Shown one piece after another: positions 1 to 10,974 of a DNA stretch of 64,000 nucleotides. The notes beneath the pieces were generated by a model. The model searched no databases and was not told the origin of the DNA. It saw nothing but the letters and a program-made list of their open reading frames with translations. The DNA is from Siphonodentalium dalli (Eukaryota > Mollusca > Scaphopoda > Gadilida > Siphonodentaliidae), in NCBI GenBank assembly GCA_032622095.1, contig CP136066.1:175876351-175940350 (forward strand), written 5' to 3'. Position numbers and translations under genes: made by a program. The first letter of the stretch is position 1. Each line of letters opens with the position of its first letter.

Positions 1-500
1 TCCCGAATTGAGCCTGTTTCAGTAGGCCTATAGATAAAGTACAATATTTTGATTGTTGCGTTCCATATGTGCATGCATACACATGGGTTGGGGAGATGTG
101 GGTGGGGGTAAAAAATACAATTTTATTGAAAAGTGTTCATACCAATGGATCGCACAGTGCAGGCGTATGATAATTAGGCGGCATGCGGAATACAGGTTCC
201 AAAGTGGGTCCGTTCAAAATGTGCAACAAGCTCCCGAATAAAGGCTCCTGAATTGAGTATGTTTCAGTTGGTGCATTGTAGTATTTAAATAATATACCGA
301 TTTTGTTTCGTTCAATATGTGCATGCGCATATGTAGACTGGGTGTGTAGAAATACAGTTTTAGTGAAATAAAGTGTTCCAACGAGCATAAAGTAACAAAC
401 AAAGAGAAGCATGACCATTCCATGTGTCCATGAAAGCGGACACTAGAAAATAACAAAGAACATTTATATACCCGTCATTTAGTGACGGGCAACACCCTAG
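1..500 (+). mobile_element. Helitron-like element, 3' end (partial)
   Basis: The sequence up to base 500 ends as Helitrons do: a perfect 7-bp hairpin (CCCGTCA 471-477, TGACGGG 483-489), a short spacer, then CTAG at 497-500 followed by T. The next base begins the 60-bp minisatellite, so the element seems to sit at its edge. Inside, two diverged ~245-bp tandem units (about 1-244 and 245-460) share landmarks such as 'gaattgag..tgtttcagt' and 'atgtgcatgc'. No Rep/helicase coding is visible and the 5' end is outside the window, so this would be a non-autonomous piece. Confidence 0.45.
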
Positions 501-1055
501 TAAATAATAAAAGACAACTCGTCACAATTATGATAATGAGAATTAATGAGACCAACACAATAATTAATAAATGATTACTCGTCACAATTATGATACTGGG
601 AATCAATGAGACCTACACAATACTTAATAAGAGATAACTCATCACAATTATGATAATGAGAATCAATGAGACCTACACAGTACTTAATAAGAGATAACTC
701 ATCACAATTATGATAGTGGGAATCAATGAGACCTACACAAATCTTACTGAGAGATTACTCGTCACAATTATAATAATGAGAATCAATGAGACCTACACAA
801 TACTTAATAAGAGATAACTCAACACAATTATGATAATGAGAATCAATGAGACCTACACAATACTTAATAAGAGATAACTCAACAAAATTATGATAATGAG
901 AATCAATGAGACCTACACAATAATTAATAAAAGATAACTCGTCACAATTATGATAATGAGAATTAATGAGACCTACACAATAATTAATAAAAGATATCTC
1001 GTCACAATTATGATATTGAGAATCAATGAGACATACGCAACACTTAATACGAGAG
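501..1055 (-). repeat. 60-bp minisatellite array 1 (about 9 units)
   Basis: Units are almost exactly 60 bp. Read on the minus strand they encode variants of the 20-residue string CVGLIDSHYHNCDELSLIKY, which gives an open frame of 114 codons at 755-1099. The same repeat recurs in the same orientation at 27481-27605 and 28793-29950. Because 60 is divisible by three, long open frames arise easily, so it is treated as a minisatellite and not a gene. It marks the left edge of the segmental duplication that carries the first cGLR gene. Confidence 0.9.
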
Positions 1056-1516
1056 AAGTAGGAGAAGAACAAAATGGATACATATGCTTTTTGAAACAAT
1101 TACTGTCTGATGAAACCAGAAGTATCTAACCAGTGCAGCTAGTCACGCGATGGTATACAGTCTAATATATCACACCCCATACATGTTAATATGCAGTATG
1201 CAGTTCACATTTGAAACCACGTCTGTTTTACAGCATCTGATCGTATTGGTGCCTGAGAACGGTGAAGTTAAAGATAATTTTCATGTTAACAAAGTTTAGA
1301 AAATGGGGTTATAATTTCCAACAGGTCGATGGTTCTTCAATATATATTCACAGTAATCGATAGTACTAAATTAAAAAAATAAATTACAGACATATATTAT
1401 ATATACTGATTATCCCACCCCGATTCATAAAAGACCATCGTTAACACCCTTAAGTAATCTGATGATATGAAATTAGAGATGAGTAGGAAACATATATACA
1501 CTATTTACAACATAGT

Positions 1517-1527
1517 CATCTTCATCG

Positions 1528-1559
<32 letters not shown>

Positions 1560-2205
1560 GTCATCATCATCGTCATCATCATCATTGTCAACTTAATCAA
1601 CACAATAATCGCCATCTGTATCATGCTAATCGTCATCATTATCATCATCATCCATCATCATCATCCTCATCATCATAATCATAATCACCATAATCATAAT
1701 CAACATCATCATCATCATCAGCATCACCATCGTCGTCTACGTTGTCATCACCACCATCATCATCGGCAGAACCCGCCATCGGCATTATCGTCATTGTCAT
1801 CGCCAATATCACCACTATCCTGCAGTAGTCATCGTCATCACCATCATCATCGTCTTCGTCGTGGTCGCTGCCATCATCGTCCTCAACTATCTCCATCAGG
1901 ACCATCGGCGTCATCAACACACGTCGATCGATCATCGTCATCATCATCATCATCAGCAGCAGGAGCCGAAGCATCGTCATCATCATAATCATCACCATGC
2001 ATCATCATCTTTATCATCACCACTATCATTCAATCATCATCAATGTCAACGTACTTGCCATTTCATGCATCACCATCGTCCTCATCTTAATCATCGCCAT
2101 CATCGTCATCGTCGTTATCATCATCTTTGTTATCATCATCGTTTTTGTCATCGTCATTATTATCGTCATCGAGGTCATAATCCTCGATATCATCACCGTC
2201 GTTAT
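1517..2205. repeat. Compound TCA/TCG trinucleotide microsatellite
   Basis: Roughly 690 bases of interrupted (TCA)n with TCG, ACC and similar variants. Frames on both strands stay open and predict His-rich, Ile/Val-rich or Asp-rich strings, as expected of a trinucleotide repeat; none is supported as a gene. It lies in the presumed 5' intron or flank of the first cGLR gene and is missing from the paralogous flank, so it expanded or inserted after the duplication. Confidence 0.95.
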
Positions 2206-2260
2206 TAGTCGATCCTTTGCAGTCCTATGTTAACATCCAAATATCATCGTTATATTCATT

Positions 2261-2270
2261 TTTGTTTCAG
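2261..2270 (+). other. Candidate splice acceptor upstream of first cGLR CDS
   Basis: A pyrimidine-rich stretch ends in CAG immediately before 'aaagacgacatg'. The same junction (tttttttcag then aaagacgacatg) is conserved upstream of the second copy at 30627-30636. This suggests a 5' UTR intron ending about 146 bases before the ATG. The donor is not identified. Confidence 0.4.
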
Positions 2271-2416
2271 AAAGACGACATGTTATTTATTTCCCACTCA
2301 CGTGATCTGAAAACAGTATTGGATGTCCGACATTGACAGGTGTACTAATACTGACACCATCGTCTTAAAATTGACACACCAAGGGGTCGTCAGAGTAAAG
2401 TATCCATTTACCAATT

Positions 2417-4405
2417 ATGGCGTCCTCGTCACGAAGTCTGTGCAGTGAGGACTCACATGAGCTATCTCTACGTTATAAACGGATTCTGCTGCAACATCAT
2501 ATCAGTAGACGTGCGGCACGTCGGTCGACTGATCGTTATAAAACGACATTAGTAGGGAGCGCCGCGAGCGGAATTGACACTACAAGAAGTGATGTAGATA
2601 TTCTGTTCGAACCTCGAAACATAATAATAGATGAATCCAGTTTGAGATACCGACATGACCTCCCGTGTTATGTCCGGATATCTACTGAGGGATTAGCTGG
2701 TCTCGTACCAAACGTCATCTTGGGTGACGGGAAATACGTGCTGGCTGATCCCATCAGAGACATGTGTGAAGAGATCTTTGGACAAACTAACGATGCTGAT
2801 GGATTATCAAAGGTTGGTAAGGTATTCAATGTGCTACACATCACCAGCGACGCTGTTCCACAACTACGAATCAGTGGTATTCCACAGACAGCACGCTTAT
2901 TTTCCACACGCGACCGGTCATGGCCATCAGACGATATTATATCGATAATTAGTACCGGGGAATTCCACCTTGCGGCACGACCTGCTCCATCAGACCCGGA
3001 CAGCGAGCACGATTTCTGTCTGTCGTTCGCTAAGGCAGAAGTCGTGCTGTTGAGAACAATGTCAGTTAACCAGAAACTCAGTATAAAGCTTTTGAAGATA
3101 ATCGGACGCGTCGTCGATTTTGGCCGGGGAGTGTTGACGTCCTACCATCTGAAGACGTCAGCTCTCTGGCATTTCGAGCAGACGGACGCTCCATTCTGGG
3201 AAAATGACATATCAGTAGTGGCTATATTAAAGAGACTTGATCAGTATTTAAAAGAAAGATTCCTGCCTCATTATTTTGTTCCTGAAATGAACTTGTTGAC
3301 TGGTGTCTCGGAATCTGATCTGATATACCTCCGCAGGCGTCTGTGGTCTCTTCTCGGGTTGTTTATCGTCACTGATGATATCGCGGGAATGACATCAGAC
3401 ACAAGGATGTGGCTCGCTTGTTTTGTCAGTAACTGTTGTCATCTCTTTGAAACCAACCAGAACAATACGCAGACGGGTCATATGTCTAATATCGGGAACA
3501 TACTCGAGGCAGCAGAGGTCATGTATGGAATCGGGATTGTATCCCATAATTTCATGAAACATCGAATATCCGCATCTGTAGTGACGAGGATCCCAACCTG
3601 TGCAGTCAGACGCCACTATGTCGACGAAGTTAAATCATTGCTTCTGCCATTTAATAAGACGGTTGATCTTTGGATTCGTTCTAGACAATTTGACTATTTT
3701 GGATTTGACCAATTTGTTGACGCTTTGTCTGACATCATGACTTCGACTGCGGAACCTTTAGAAGAGTTCTTCGTGATCAGATCGGCAGGTAAAAATAAAG
3801 GGGGCCGTCGTGCTGTACAAATATTGCGAAAACCAGAAATTATAATGAATAAATGGTTAGATTTCATCGATGATATCATTACCAAGTTTCAACGATACGG
3901 GAACATTGTTGCCGACCAAGTTTTACGTGGTATGTCACATAACTCACGTGGTGACAGCCGAGTAAGCAGCAATCTGTGCGAGGAAAACATCTACAAAGTT
4001 CTTAATAAAATTACCAAAGAGTTGCTAACGTTTGCAGTCGGGCATATTGAAACTTTCAGCTATCCTCTCGATAATAATGACAACTATTCATTCAGGCCGG
4101 TGCTAGTCAGCGACTGTCGGGCAAACAATTTCATAATACATGATGTTATCGATAGACTTTTCCTTAACGTCGAGTACGCTCTCGTTACGAGCGGTCGGAT
4201 CAAGGCATCTGGTGGATCAGGTGATCAGAAGGGAAGAATAATGCGAACGATGAATCCTGAGAGTCCAGAATATCGATGTTACTCGGCGCTCATATGTTTG
4301 TGCAAGGTGATTAATCAATTCGACGTGTTGTGTTCAGTGTCAGTTGAGCAACAAACTTGGATGGAATTCATTGCCGCCACATTCCGCCGAGAGCATTGTT
4401 CGTAA
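2417..4405 (+). CDS. cGAS-like receptor / Mab-21 domain nucleotidyltransferase, copy 1
   Basis: A 662-residue open frame in one exon. It has the marks of the Mab-21/cGAS nucleotidyltransferase family: the helix-turn GS motif (G47 S48), catalytic acids D59 and D61 in SDVDILF, and a third likely metal-binding acid, D145, in SDAVPQL. Family signatures follow at 240-247 (LTSYHLKT) and 283-294 (LPHYFVPEMNLL). Family members bind a ligand, in several cases double-stranded nucleic acid, and make cyclic di- or trinucleotides that signal through STING-type receptors; developmental Mab-21 proteins lack proven activity. No cGAS-style zinc-binding thumb is seen. Residues about 320-662 are a mostly helical-looking extension that I do not recognise. 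The start ATGGCG is conserved with copy 2, about 146 bases after a conserved acceptor-like site. The enzyme class is well supported; ligand and product are unknown. Confidence 0.87.
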   Translation: MASSSRSLCSEDSHELSLRYKRILLQHHISRRAARRSTDRYKTTLVGSAASGIDTTRSDVDILFEPRNIIIDESSLRYRHDLPCYVRISTEGLAGLVPNVILGDGKYVLADPIRDMCEEIFGQTNDADGLSKVGKVFNVLHITSDAVPQLRISGIPQTARLFSTRDRSWPSDDIISIISTGEFHLAARPAPSDPDSEHDFCLSFAKAEVVLLRTMSVNQKLSIKLLKIIGRVVDFGRGVLTSYHLKTSALWHFEQTDAPFWENDISVVAILKRLDQYLKERFLPHYFVPEMNLLTGVSESDLIYLRRRLWSLLGLFIVTDDIAGMTSDTRMWLACFVSNCCHLFETNQNNTQTGHMSNIGNILEAAEVMYGIGIVSHNFMKHRISASVVTRIPTCAVRRHYVDEVKSLLLPFNKTVDLWIRSRQFDYFGFDQFVDALSDIMTSTAEPLEEFFVIRSAGKNKGGRRAVQILRKPEIIMNKWLDFIDDIITKFQRYGNIVADQVLRGMSHNSRGDSRVSSNLCEENIYKVLNKITKELLTFAVGHIETFSYPLDNNDNYSFRPVLVSDCRANNFIIHDVIDRLFLNVEYALVTSGRIKASGGSGDQKGRIMRTMNPESPEYRCYSALICLCKVINQFDVLCSVSVEQQTWMEFIAATFRREHCS

Positions 4406-4441
4406 AATGCTACGTCATTGAAGCTGAATGGGAAGCATGAT

Positions 4442-4570
4442 CACACATAAACTCGTGGAAGGTACCATGCATGTGTATACGATTCACACATAAACTCGAG
4501 GAAAGTACCATGCATGTGTATACGATTCACACATAAACTCGATGAAGGTACCATGCATGTGTATACGATT
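4442..4570 (+). repeat. 43-bp tandem repeat, three units, 3' of cGLR copy 1
   Basis: Three near-identical 43-bp units (4442-4484, 4485-4527, 4528-4570), each containing 'ggtaccatgcatgtgtatac'. The second duplicated block has a single unit around 33222-33270, so the array expanded only beside copy 1. It lies within the first 170 bases after the stop and is probably transcribed as 3' UTR. Confidence 0.9.
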
Positions 4571-4614
4571 CACAGACAACCTGAATGGACAGAATCGCGA
4601 ACATCGTTAAAATG

Positions 4615-4940
4615 AATTACTAGAATACAAATTGCTTACTCATATTATCATCCAATCACCTGACAGGGTTCTTTTATATGTTGGTTCGATATACCCTGTA
4701 AATATAAAAGGGGTATATTCCACCATATTTATATATATAGTTCAGTCTAACCTCCATCGAGTAACCATATAATTACTAGAATACAAAGCATATTTTATTT
4801 CACCACAAATGTCTTGCTCATAGTATCATCCAATCACCTGACAGTGTGTTTTTAATGTTGGTTCGATATACCCTGTAAATATAAAAGGGGCATATTCCGC
4901 CATAGTTAGTTGCTTTTAACCTCCAGCGAGTAACCATAGT
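4615..4940 (+). repeat. Tandem ~155-170-bp duplication in 3' flank
   Basis: Two units begin with 'aattactagaatacaaa' (4615 and 4771) and share 'tcatccaatcacctgacag' and 'gatataccctgtaaatata'. The paralogous flank at about 33315-33490 has one unit. Homology between the duplicated blocks continues to about 5000 here and 33540 there. Confidence 0.8.
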
Positions 4941-5223
4941 TACCACACACACTGCATCGAGGTGGATAACAATATCCAGCAACATGCATCATATATGGAT
5001 GGAACATAATCTCCAACGCCCGCAAGCATAAAACCGTTCGTAAGGTTTACTTCTTAGAACATAGATATGAATCGCGATAACTAATAAACGAAGTGAGTAA
5101 ACACAGACTCGATGTGTCGAGGTGAATATCACTATTCAGCGACACATATCAAAGATGGATGGAACTCAGGGTTTCCAAGTTGCGACAACCGCGATCATAA
5201 ACGCCGTTCGTGAACGTTATACG

Positions 5224-5900
5224 TCAATAGGGAGGTTTAGATTGAAAAAAAAAATTCAAAATTCGCACGTAAGACATAACATACTATAATTCGAGAGAGC
5301 CCAGTCAGCTATATATTATTTTTAAACGAACATAAAGCGGTTTCGTTCCCTATCAATGAGACACGCAACGTGTCGTACTATAGTCAGCAGTAAATAGGGC
5401 CGCTACTCGCGTCTATCAATTCACACTCGATCGGTGCTATGCGGAGTTTATCAGCAGACTATAGTTGGTCTATCACTGACCACGATCTCCCGCCGTGAGG
5501 AACAGTATAATCTGATATTGCTTGACGGGTAAAGTTTGAAGTTTTCAATCTAAACCTCCATATTGAAGCCTACCATTGACTAGGACCTGATAACCACACA
5601 ATTACGTACAAACTAATCACACCAAACATAATCATATCACCTTACTGCGAGTGGCAAAACTATTTTAAACCACACTATTTTCTAACAAACGGACTCGTAG
5701 TCTTCAATTCTGCGAAAAATGTTTTTGGACCGTACGAAAATGTACGACTTGTATAAGCCATTCTTAGTCTATCAGTGTTATTTTATTGTGAAATAATTCA
5801 AACTTCACACGTACGACATAACAGACTATAATACCATGATGAATAGTATAATCTGATATTACTTGAAGTTTTCAATCTAAACCTCCATATTGAAGCTGGT
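5224..5900. mobile_element. MITE-like inverted-repeat element with extra terminal copy
   Basis: GGAGGTTTAGATTGAAAA at about 5231 is mirrored by TTTTCAATCTAAACCTCC near 5547-5564, giving terminal inverted repeats of about 18-25 bp around a ~340-bp element. TA dinucleotides flank both ends, which would fit a mariner-type target. A second copy of the right end ('tttcaatctaaacctccat') with its inner sequence recurs at about 5790-5896, so the right half is duplicated. No coding capacity is seen. Confidence 0.6.
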
Positions 5901-6038
5901 GTGGGACCTGATCACACACACACGAAGCAGTATGTCTATAGTATATACATTGTATATATATTTGATTAGATCATTGCTTGTCATGAATCTCTACTCTGAT
6001 TACATCCGTATATATCATAATCCACCAGCTCAAATCAT

Positions 6039-6174
6039 AGGAACGTGTTCATGTTCTGACAGGGAAGTTTATAACATTAAATTATAGGAACGTGTTCATG
6101 TTCTGACAGGGAAGGTTATAACATTAAATTATAGGAACGTGTTCATGTTCTGACAGGGAAGGTTATAACATTGA
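6039..6174 (+). repeat. 47-bp tandem repeat, about three units
   Basis: Units starting 'aggaacgtgttcatgttctg' at 6039, 6086 and 6133 are nearly identical; the third is cut short. They inflate small open frames nearby but encode nothing recognisable. Confidence 0.93.
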
Positions 6175-7590
6175 CTAAACATTTCAGCTATATTATATCT
6201 CCAAAAGTTGCAAAACATGCAATCTGGAGTTGGTACCATGGCCCCTTATTATGAAATAGATTATTAAGGAACATGTATACTGACAAATTAATATATTCCC
6301 TGTTTTGTGTGTTGAATGCTATAAATGTCCCCGTCAGGACGTCAACATGTTCCCATATTTTAAACGGATGGAAGATACCCTCTACGTGCGTAGCCAGAGC
6401 AGAAATTCACGACATGATCTAATACTTGTCGACCCATTCATATATTCTATAAGAGAGAGAAATATATTCAGCACATGCTTTGGAAACAGACAATCGTATA
6501 TTTTACAACCATATATAGGCTTGAAATACAAAGGCATCTCAACATAATTATTTTTTATTATATTATTATTATCATTTTTATGTTCCTGTCTAAAAAAAAC
6601 CTGAACTATAAATGCAATTGTAAAATAACCACCAAATTATTGTCAACATTTTGGGACCACTATTATCACAGGGACACATAAGATCCAACAGAAACGCCGT
6701 ATCACGCATCGCAAAAGATAGCGACGTTGGAAAAGCTTGCGGGACAAATACGCCTTATCAAAATGGCGGCGCTTCCGGTCGAGATGGGCGATTCACTTAT
6801 TGTATGGCTATCGCGGAAGGATGGAATCCATGGCTTCGGACATACCATCGTAGATACACGTGTGAGGTGAGTTGCATACACTCCCTTGTAGGTTGCAGCG
6901 TCCACTGTTCGGGAAGTTGTGGGTTCAAGGCCAAATTATAGTGATGAACGATACATCTCTTTTTGATAATACAAGACAACACCATTAGCATCTCAGTTGA
7001 AGCATGGAGTTAATATGATAAACATGAAGTTTTGTGTCAGTTTTGACATGATGAGAATCCATAGCATCAGGGTCAAACTGTGGTGTCAAATTCTGAAGTG
7101 GTGTTGACAAATATGATACACCTTAGATGCACATTTCAATGCACACGGATTGGTTCAAGTGATGTCACCTGATATATATATACGTATAAATTGTATTCGC
7201 GAGGCAAGGAAAATACACGCATTCTGGTTGGATATCAGCGTCCATTTGAAATGGACAACGTTTTATATTTATTTTCAGTTGTGAGCCGAAAAACAAAATC
7301 CAACCCTATCTCAGTAAAATGTGTTTGCTTCTCGCAAGTGCATGTATAACAACTCAGAAATACCTCAATTGACATCAGAAGTGTATCTATGGGGGAGTAT
7401 GTCCACCACCGCGACATACACACCATTGGCATGTATTTGGCATCTGATGCACATCGTGCTGGTAAATGAATAACAAGCGACGATTGTCGCCCCCCTCAAA
7501 AACCGGTTTAATTGAAATTTAAAAAAAATATATATAATTTAACATTCTGTTTACCACGATGGCAGAGATATAAAACAATTTCCAATATGC
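6175..7590. other. Intergenic, no gene recognised
   Basis: AT-rich sequence with only short open frames (for example 6305-6547 and 6651-6941), none resembling a known family. A 'gttgtgggttcaaggcc' stretch near 6915-6932 resembles a tRNA/SINE B box, but no matching A box or clover-leaf could be drawn, so no RNA gene is called. Confidence 0.5.
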
Positions 7591-7594
7591 GTTA

Positions 7595-7675
7595 GCAATA
7601 CATTAGTCGATAGAATGTTAATACATTGGTCGATATACTGTTTTTCAATCCATTGGTCGATAGAATATTTTTCCA
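7595..7675 (+). repeat. Short direct repeats around 'cattggtcgata'
   Basis: Three spaced copies of cattrgtcgataga/ata occur with periods of about 24-28 bases (near 7601, 7624 and 7651). No further function is seen. Confidence 0.6.
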
Positions 7676-7685
7676 AGCAATTGCG

Positions 7686-8219
7686 TCACGAAAACAACCC
7701 ACTTCTCGAATTGATAAGAAATGTTGATATCTTTTCGATATTAAAGTTAACTTTATGTAAATGTGGTGCGCATTGGATGTCGACGTCTTTCTGGAGAAAT
7801 AATTTGTTTGTCGGATTCCGTAAAAATTGGGAAAACATATCTTTTCGTCCCTTTACAGTCGAAAATATCGAAGTTGTCCAACAGTGTGTTATAATGTTAT
7901 TCGGAAATGTATGCCCGTAGCTCTCAAATAACGATCTCACTCGCAATCTTCTGTTAGAGAATACATGTTTCAATTTTATAAATGTGTGGTCACAATAAAA
8001 TCTTTGTTTTAAAGATTTACAACTTTGTTTCCTTCCGCTCGATGTAGTTATCGAAAAATGCTTTAAATTATTGTGGTAGTTTATGAAGTCTTCTCCTATT
8101 AATTGATTATTAAAGTATATGTTGATTTTACTGGATATGTTGTTGTTGTGTCGGTTGTAATAGGTGTCGTTGGCGACCATTTGATTTCTTGCTGTTAGGT
8201 CGCGTTCACAAGCTCGCAC
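7686..8219 (-). CDS. Unrecognised 177-residue open frame (doubtful)
   Basis: This minus-strand frame of 177 codons is long for local AT-rich DNA. I do not recognise it. The product would be basic and rich in Asn, His and Lys (for example NIISS, YYNRHNNN near the start), without a signal peptide, membrane segment or evident catalytic motif. No close second copy was seen in the window. It could be an eroded transposon exon, a lineage-specific gene or chance. There are no paired splice sites or promoter evidence. Confidence 0.18.
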   Translation of the reverse strand: MRACERDLTARNQMVANDTYYNRHNNNISSKINIYFNNQLIGEDFINYHNNLKHFSITTSSGRKQSCKSLKQRFYCDHTFIKLKHVFSNRRLRVRSLFESYGHTFPNNIITHCWTTSIFSTVKGRKDMFSQFLRNPTNKLFLQKDVDIQCAPHLHKVNFNIEKISTFLINSRSGLFS

Positions 8220-8275
8220 ATTTGCCTGTCATTTTAGCAGGAATTTCGATACAGAAATCTGGAATGTGCCAGAAA

Positions 8276-8405
8276 ACGAACGCAAACATGCTAAATGCAT
8301 CGGTACCACGTGATATCGATACCACGTGACAGTGTACCACATATAACTATGTGAGAAGTCAAAACGAACGCAAACATGCTTGTAAATGCATCGGTACCAT
8401 AGCTA
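8276..8405 (+). repeat. Direct repeat 'aacgaacgcaaacatgct..aaatgcatcggtacca'
   Basis: Two copies of a ~40-bp segment, at about 8276-8311 and 8362-8400, differ by a 3-4 base indel. CACGTG sites lie between them. Confidence 0.8.
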
Positions 8406-9004
8406 ACTGTATCAGAAGTAAAAACTTTGTAATTCCACGATGCTACCGACATTTGCCTATAAATAGCATTATTTTTTTTCTTCACAAGAATAAACCATAA
8501 AGGTAGTTGCATCATTACATGTGGAAGTACAGGAATTTTACTTATCTTTGCGTTAGCTTTGATAAGGTAGTTTTCTATGACGATATGCCTGAAAAAGATA
8601 TCACACAAATGTGCCAGTGTGTGCACGCAGCCTTAGGAGCCTCTGTTCATCGGAGTCGAGATCTCTAGACGAACTTAAGACTTAGGACGTGTAATCGGCG
8701 TAACTGTTGTTATATTTACATTCAATAACGAATTCTACACATCTTAGTTTCAGTGTGCTGTTCAACAATAGACACCTTTCGCACAATGAACACGTGACTG
8801 ATAACGATTACAGATGGCTAATAATAGTAGTAAATTTGTTGGACGGTCAAATTATTTTCTCTCGCAGAATTGACTATATACTAGTCCGTTTGTGAGAAAA
8901 TCGTTGCGTTCAAATTTCTTGCCACGCACCGTAAGTTGATATGATAATGTTTGCCGTGATTATTTTGTACTTTATTATGTTGTTATCGGGTCATAGTCAG
9001 TGGT

Positions 9005-9330
9005 AAGATCGATGTGTTATTAAAGCCAAATGGCGATTTGCGCTCCTAGGTGCACATGGTATTATTCACTTTTGAATTGTTCCCAGTATGGAAATAGGTC
9101 GATACATATCTGAACTACTTTTCTTCGAGCATTCTGTAACCCAAAAAATACGCATTGCAGTTATGAAAAATACAACTATGAACACGGTGTTTGGGTCCCA
9201 AACAAAAAACAGCCAATTGCATGACATGGAACGGAACAGAGCGTTTTGTGTTAGTCTATTCCTGATATAGTAGAACTAAAGAGCGGTTGTCTGATTTCTG
9301 GATAAATTTTTAAAACAGCATTGAAAATGG
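9005..9330 (+). repeat. Dispersed repeat C, copy 1
   Basis: This segment is the reverse complement, with divergence, of about 48400-48730. Matching landmarks include 'aaataggtcgata', 'ggtgtttgggtcccaaac' and 'ttgtctgatttctgg', read in opposite order and strand. The family has at least two copies in the window in opposite orientation and is therefore probably a transposon relic. No protein is recognised in either copy. Confidence 0.75.
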
Positions 9331-10360
9331 TATGTGAGCATATGAAGCCGGTATATCAATATTTGGTGCATTTATCTACATCTTGTATCCGCCCCTTCAA
9401 ATTACGTAGACACGATTTGGCGGTTCGAATGAGCCATGTCCGTTTAATTAATATCATAGACATAAATAAACATACAACCAATTAACATAGTATACTGTTA
9501 AGAGATGCTGGTGCAGACGGGTTCCGAATTTACCGAACAAAGAAGAGGATTATGGTAATAGAGAGGTTTCGCAACTGACGGACGGATAGAATAACGGATG
9601 CGAATAGCTATTCGAATCCGTAAAATTCACGTGGAGCAAAAAAAAAAACGATTAAGATTATTGAACAGTTTGGATTTTATAAATAATAAATCGATCTAGA
9701 TTACACGAAACGCCAAATGAGTTAGCACTAATATCGTTATGTATACAGCAGAAGGAGAACATGCAGTGACTCAGTGACTCAGTGAGGTGCAGTGACTCAC
9801 ACCCTCAACTTTGGTTAACATTTTCAACAGTTGGAAATTTCATACCTGACACAACATTAGCTGGAACATTCACACAGCAATACATTGAAATTGTTCTCGT
9901 AGTTTGATATTCAGACAGTTAATTAGTGGGGATTTTTTGACTAAATTTTTTTAATGATTGGTCTTTTGAAGAAACACTTCTCTTTAATAACGCTCTTTAC
10001 AGAAATCTTTTATTAATTTATGATTATCTCAGTTATATTTAGTCCATATAATCATCCCAAAAGGGAGTTTATTTAATATTGGCTTGTTGGCTCCGGTTAT
10101 TCCCCCTCCGAATAAATAATGATAAACATTTTAACCACGTGTTACTCAGATTGAATACTAATCGCACGTTTCGTGATTCATTTACGAGATCGCTGCCCAA
10201 TATTGCACGGACTTCGTTTGGAAATAGAACATAGCTATCTGACCATGCACATGATTGTGTACTGGATAAGAAGTTCCCGCATCGGAAACAGAGATGTATA
10301 GTCTGTCACGTGACGTTAGAAGTTGTTCGATCTTCACTTCCTTATATTGATCCCTGAAAT
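9331..10360. other. Intergenic, no gene recognised
   Basis: No open frame of note. The only structure is a run of 'cagtgactca' direct repeats near 9764-9800. Confidence 0.5.
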
Positions 10361-10369
10361 CGGACCAGA

Positions 10370-10974
10370 GGCCTGTACTATAGATTTACAATTGCCGTGT
10401 TTGAACAGGTATACAAAGTTATGGGAGGTACACAGGAGGCGTGAAGTGTAATTGACCACTGTATTGTAATAGAGTAGATTATACCCGTGTGCTCATTACC
10501 GATGGGTGATTGGGTTTGATCAGAATGGTATTCAATATATTACTCCAGCGATTTTGCATGACAACCCAACTAGAAATTGAAATACATCTTAAAACTTGAA
10601 AAGTTGGAACAGACGATAACCATTGATGACATATAACACAATGCACGAACGGTTGCGGCGTACTCACTGAGCGATTATTTAAAGGATACCGATTAACACT
10701 AATACAATTGAACACGGATTACCCATGCACTAGCGATAACATATCAATGAGTGTCTCCGAGGAATATTTTTTTTCAATGGTCCATCAAGTCACATGTGGT
10801 AAACCTATTATTTTATGTGTCACCATGCATGTAAACGAGGCGTTGCAAGAAATCGCATTTTCACTGTAAGAATAAGAGTGGAGGTCTATGGTAATCGACA
10901 CCGTCTGTATGCCCCACATAACCTTGTACACGTGTTCAAACACGGCAATTGTAAATCTATAGTACAGGCCCCTG
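10370..10974. repeat. Inverted repeat pair with ~65-bp arms
   Basis: The segment 'cctgtactatagatttacaa' through 'gtttgaacaggt' near 10373-10436 reappears reverse-complemented at about 10911-10970. The arms enclose about 475 bases without coding sequence. This may be a foldback or short TIR element; target-site duplications are not clear. Confidence 0.7.

Larger units (their letters stand above)
1056..2416 (+). other. 5' flank of the first cGLR gene, shared with second copy
   Basis: Blocks here match 29951-30769 upstream of the second gene: the segment just after the array, a block around 1205-1350 (match at about 30287-30430), another at 1391-1459 (match 30473-30543), and 2246-2416 (match 30612-30769). 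A 700-bp TCA/TCG microsatellite interrupts it here and is absent from the other copy. The conservation suggests that promoter or 5' UTR/intron sequence lies here, but no first exon or promoter can be placed from sequence alone. Confidence 0.6.

Noticed and set aside
1467-2233. His-rich and Asp-rich open frames on both strands
   Set aside because: They are translations of the TCA/TCG microsatellite and are missing from the paralogous flank.
6800-6935. tRNA- or SINE-like B box 'gttgtgggttcaaggcc'
   Set aside because: No A box at the right spacing and no clover-leaf could be drawn; at most a decayed SINE.
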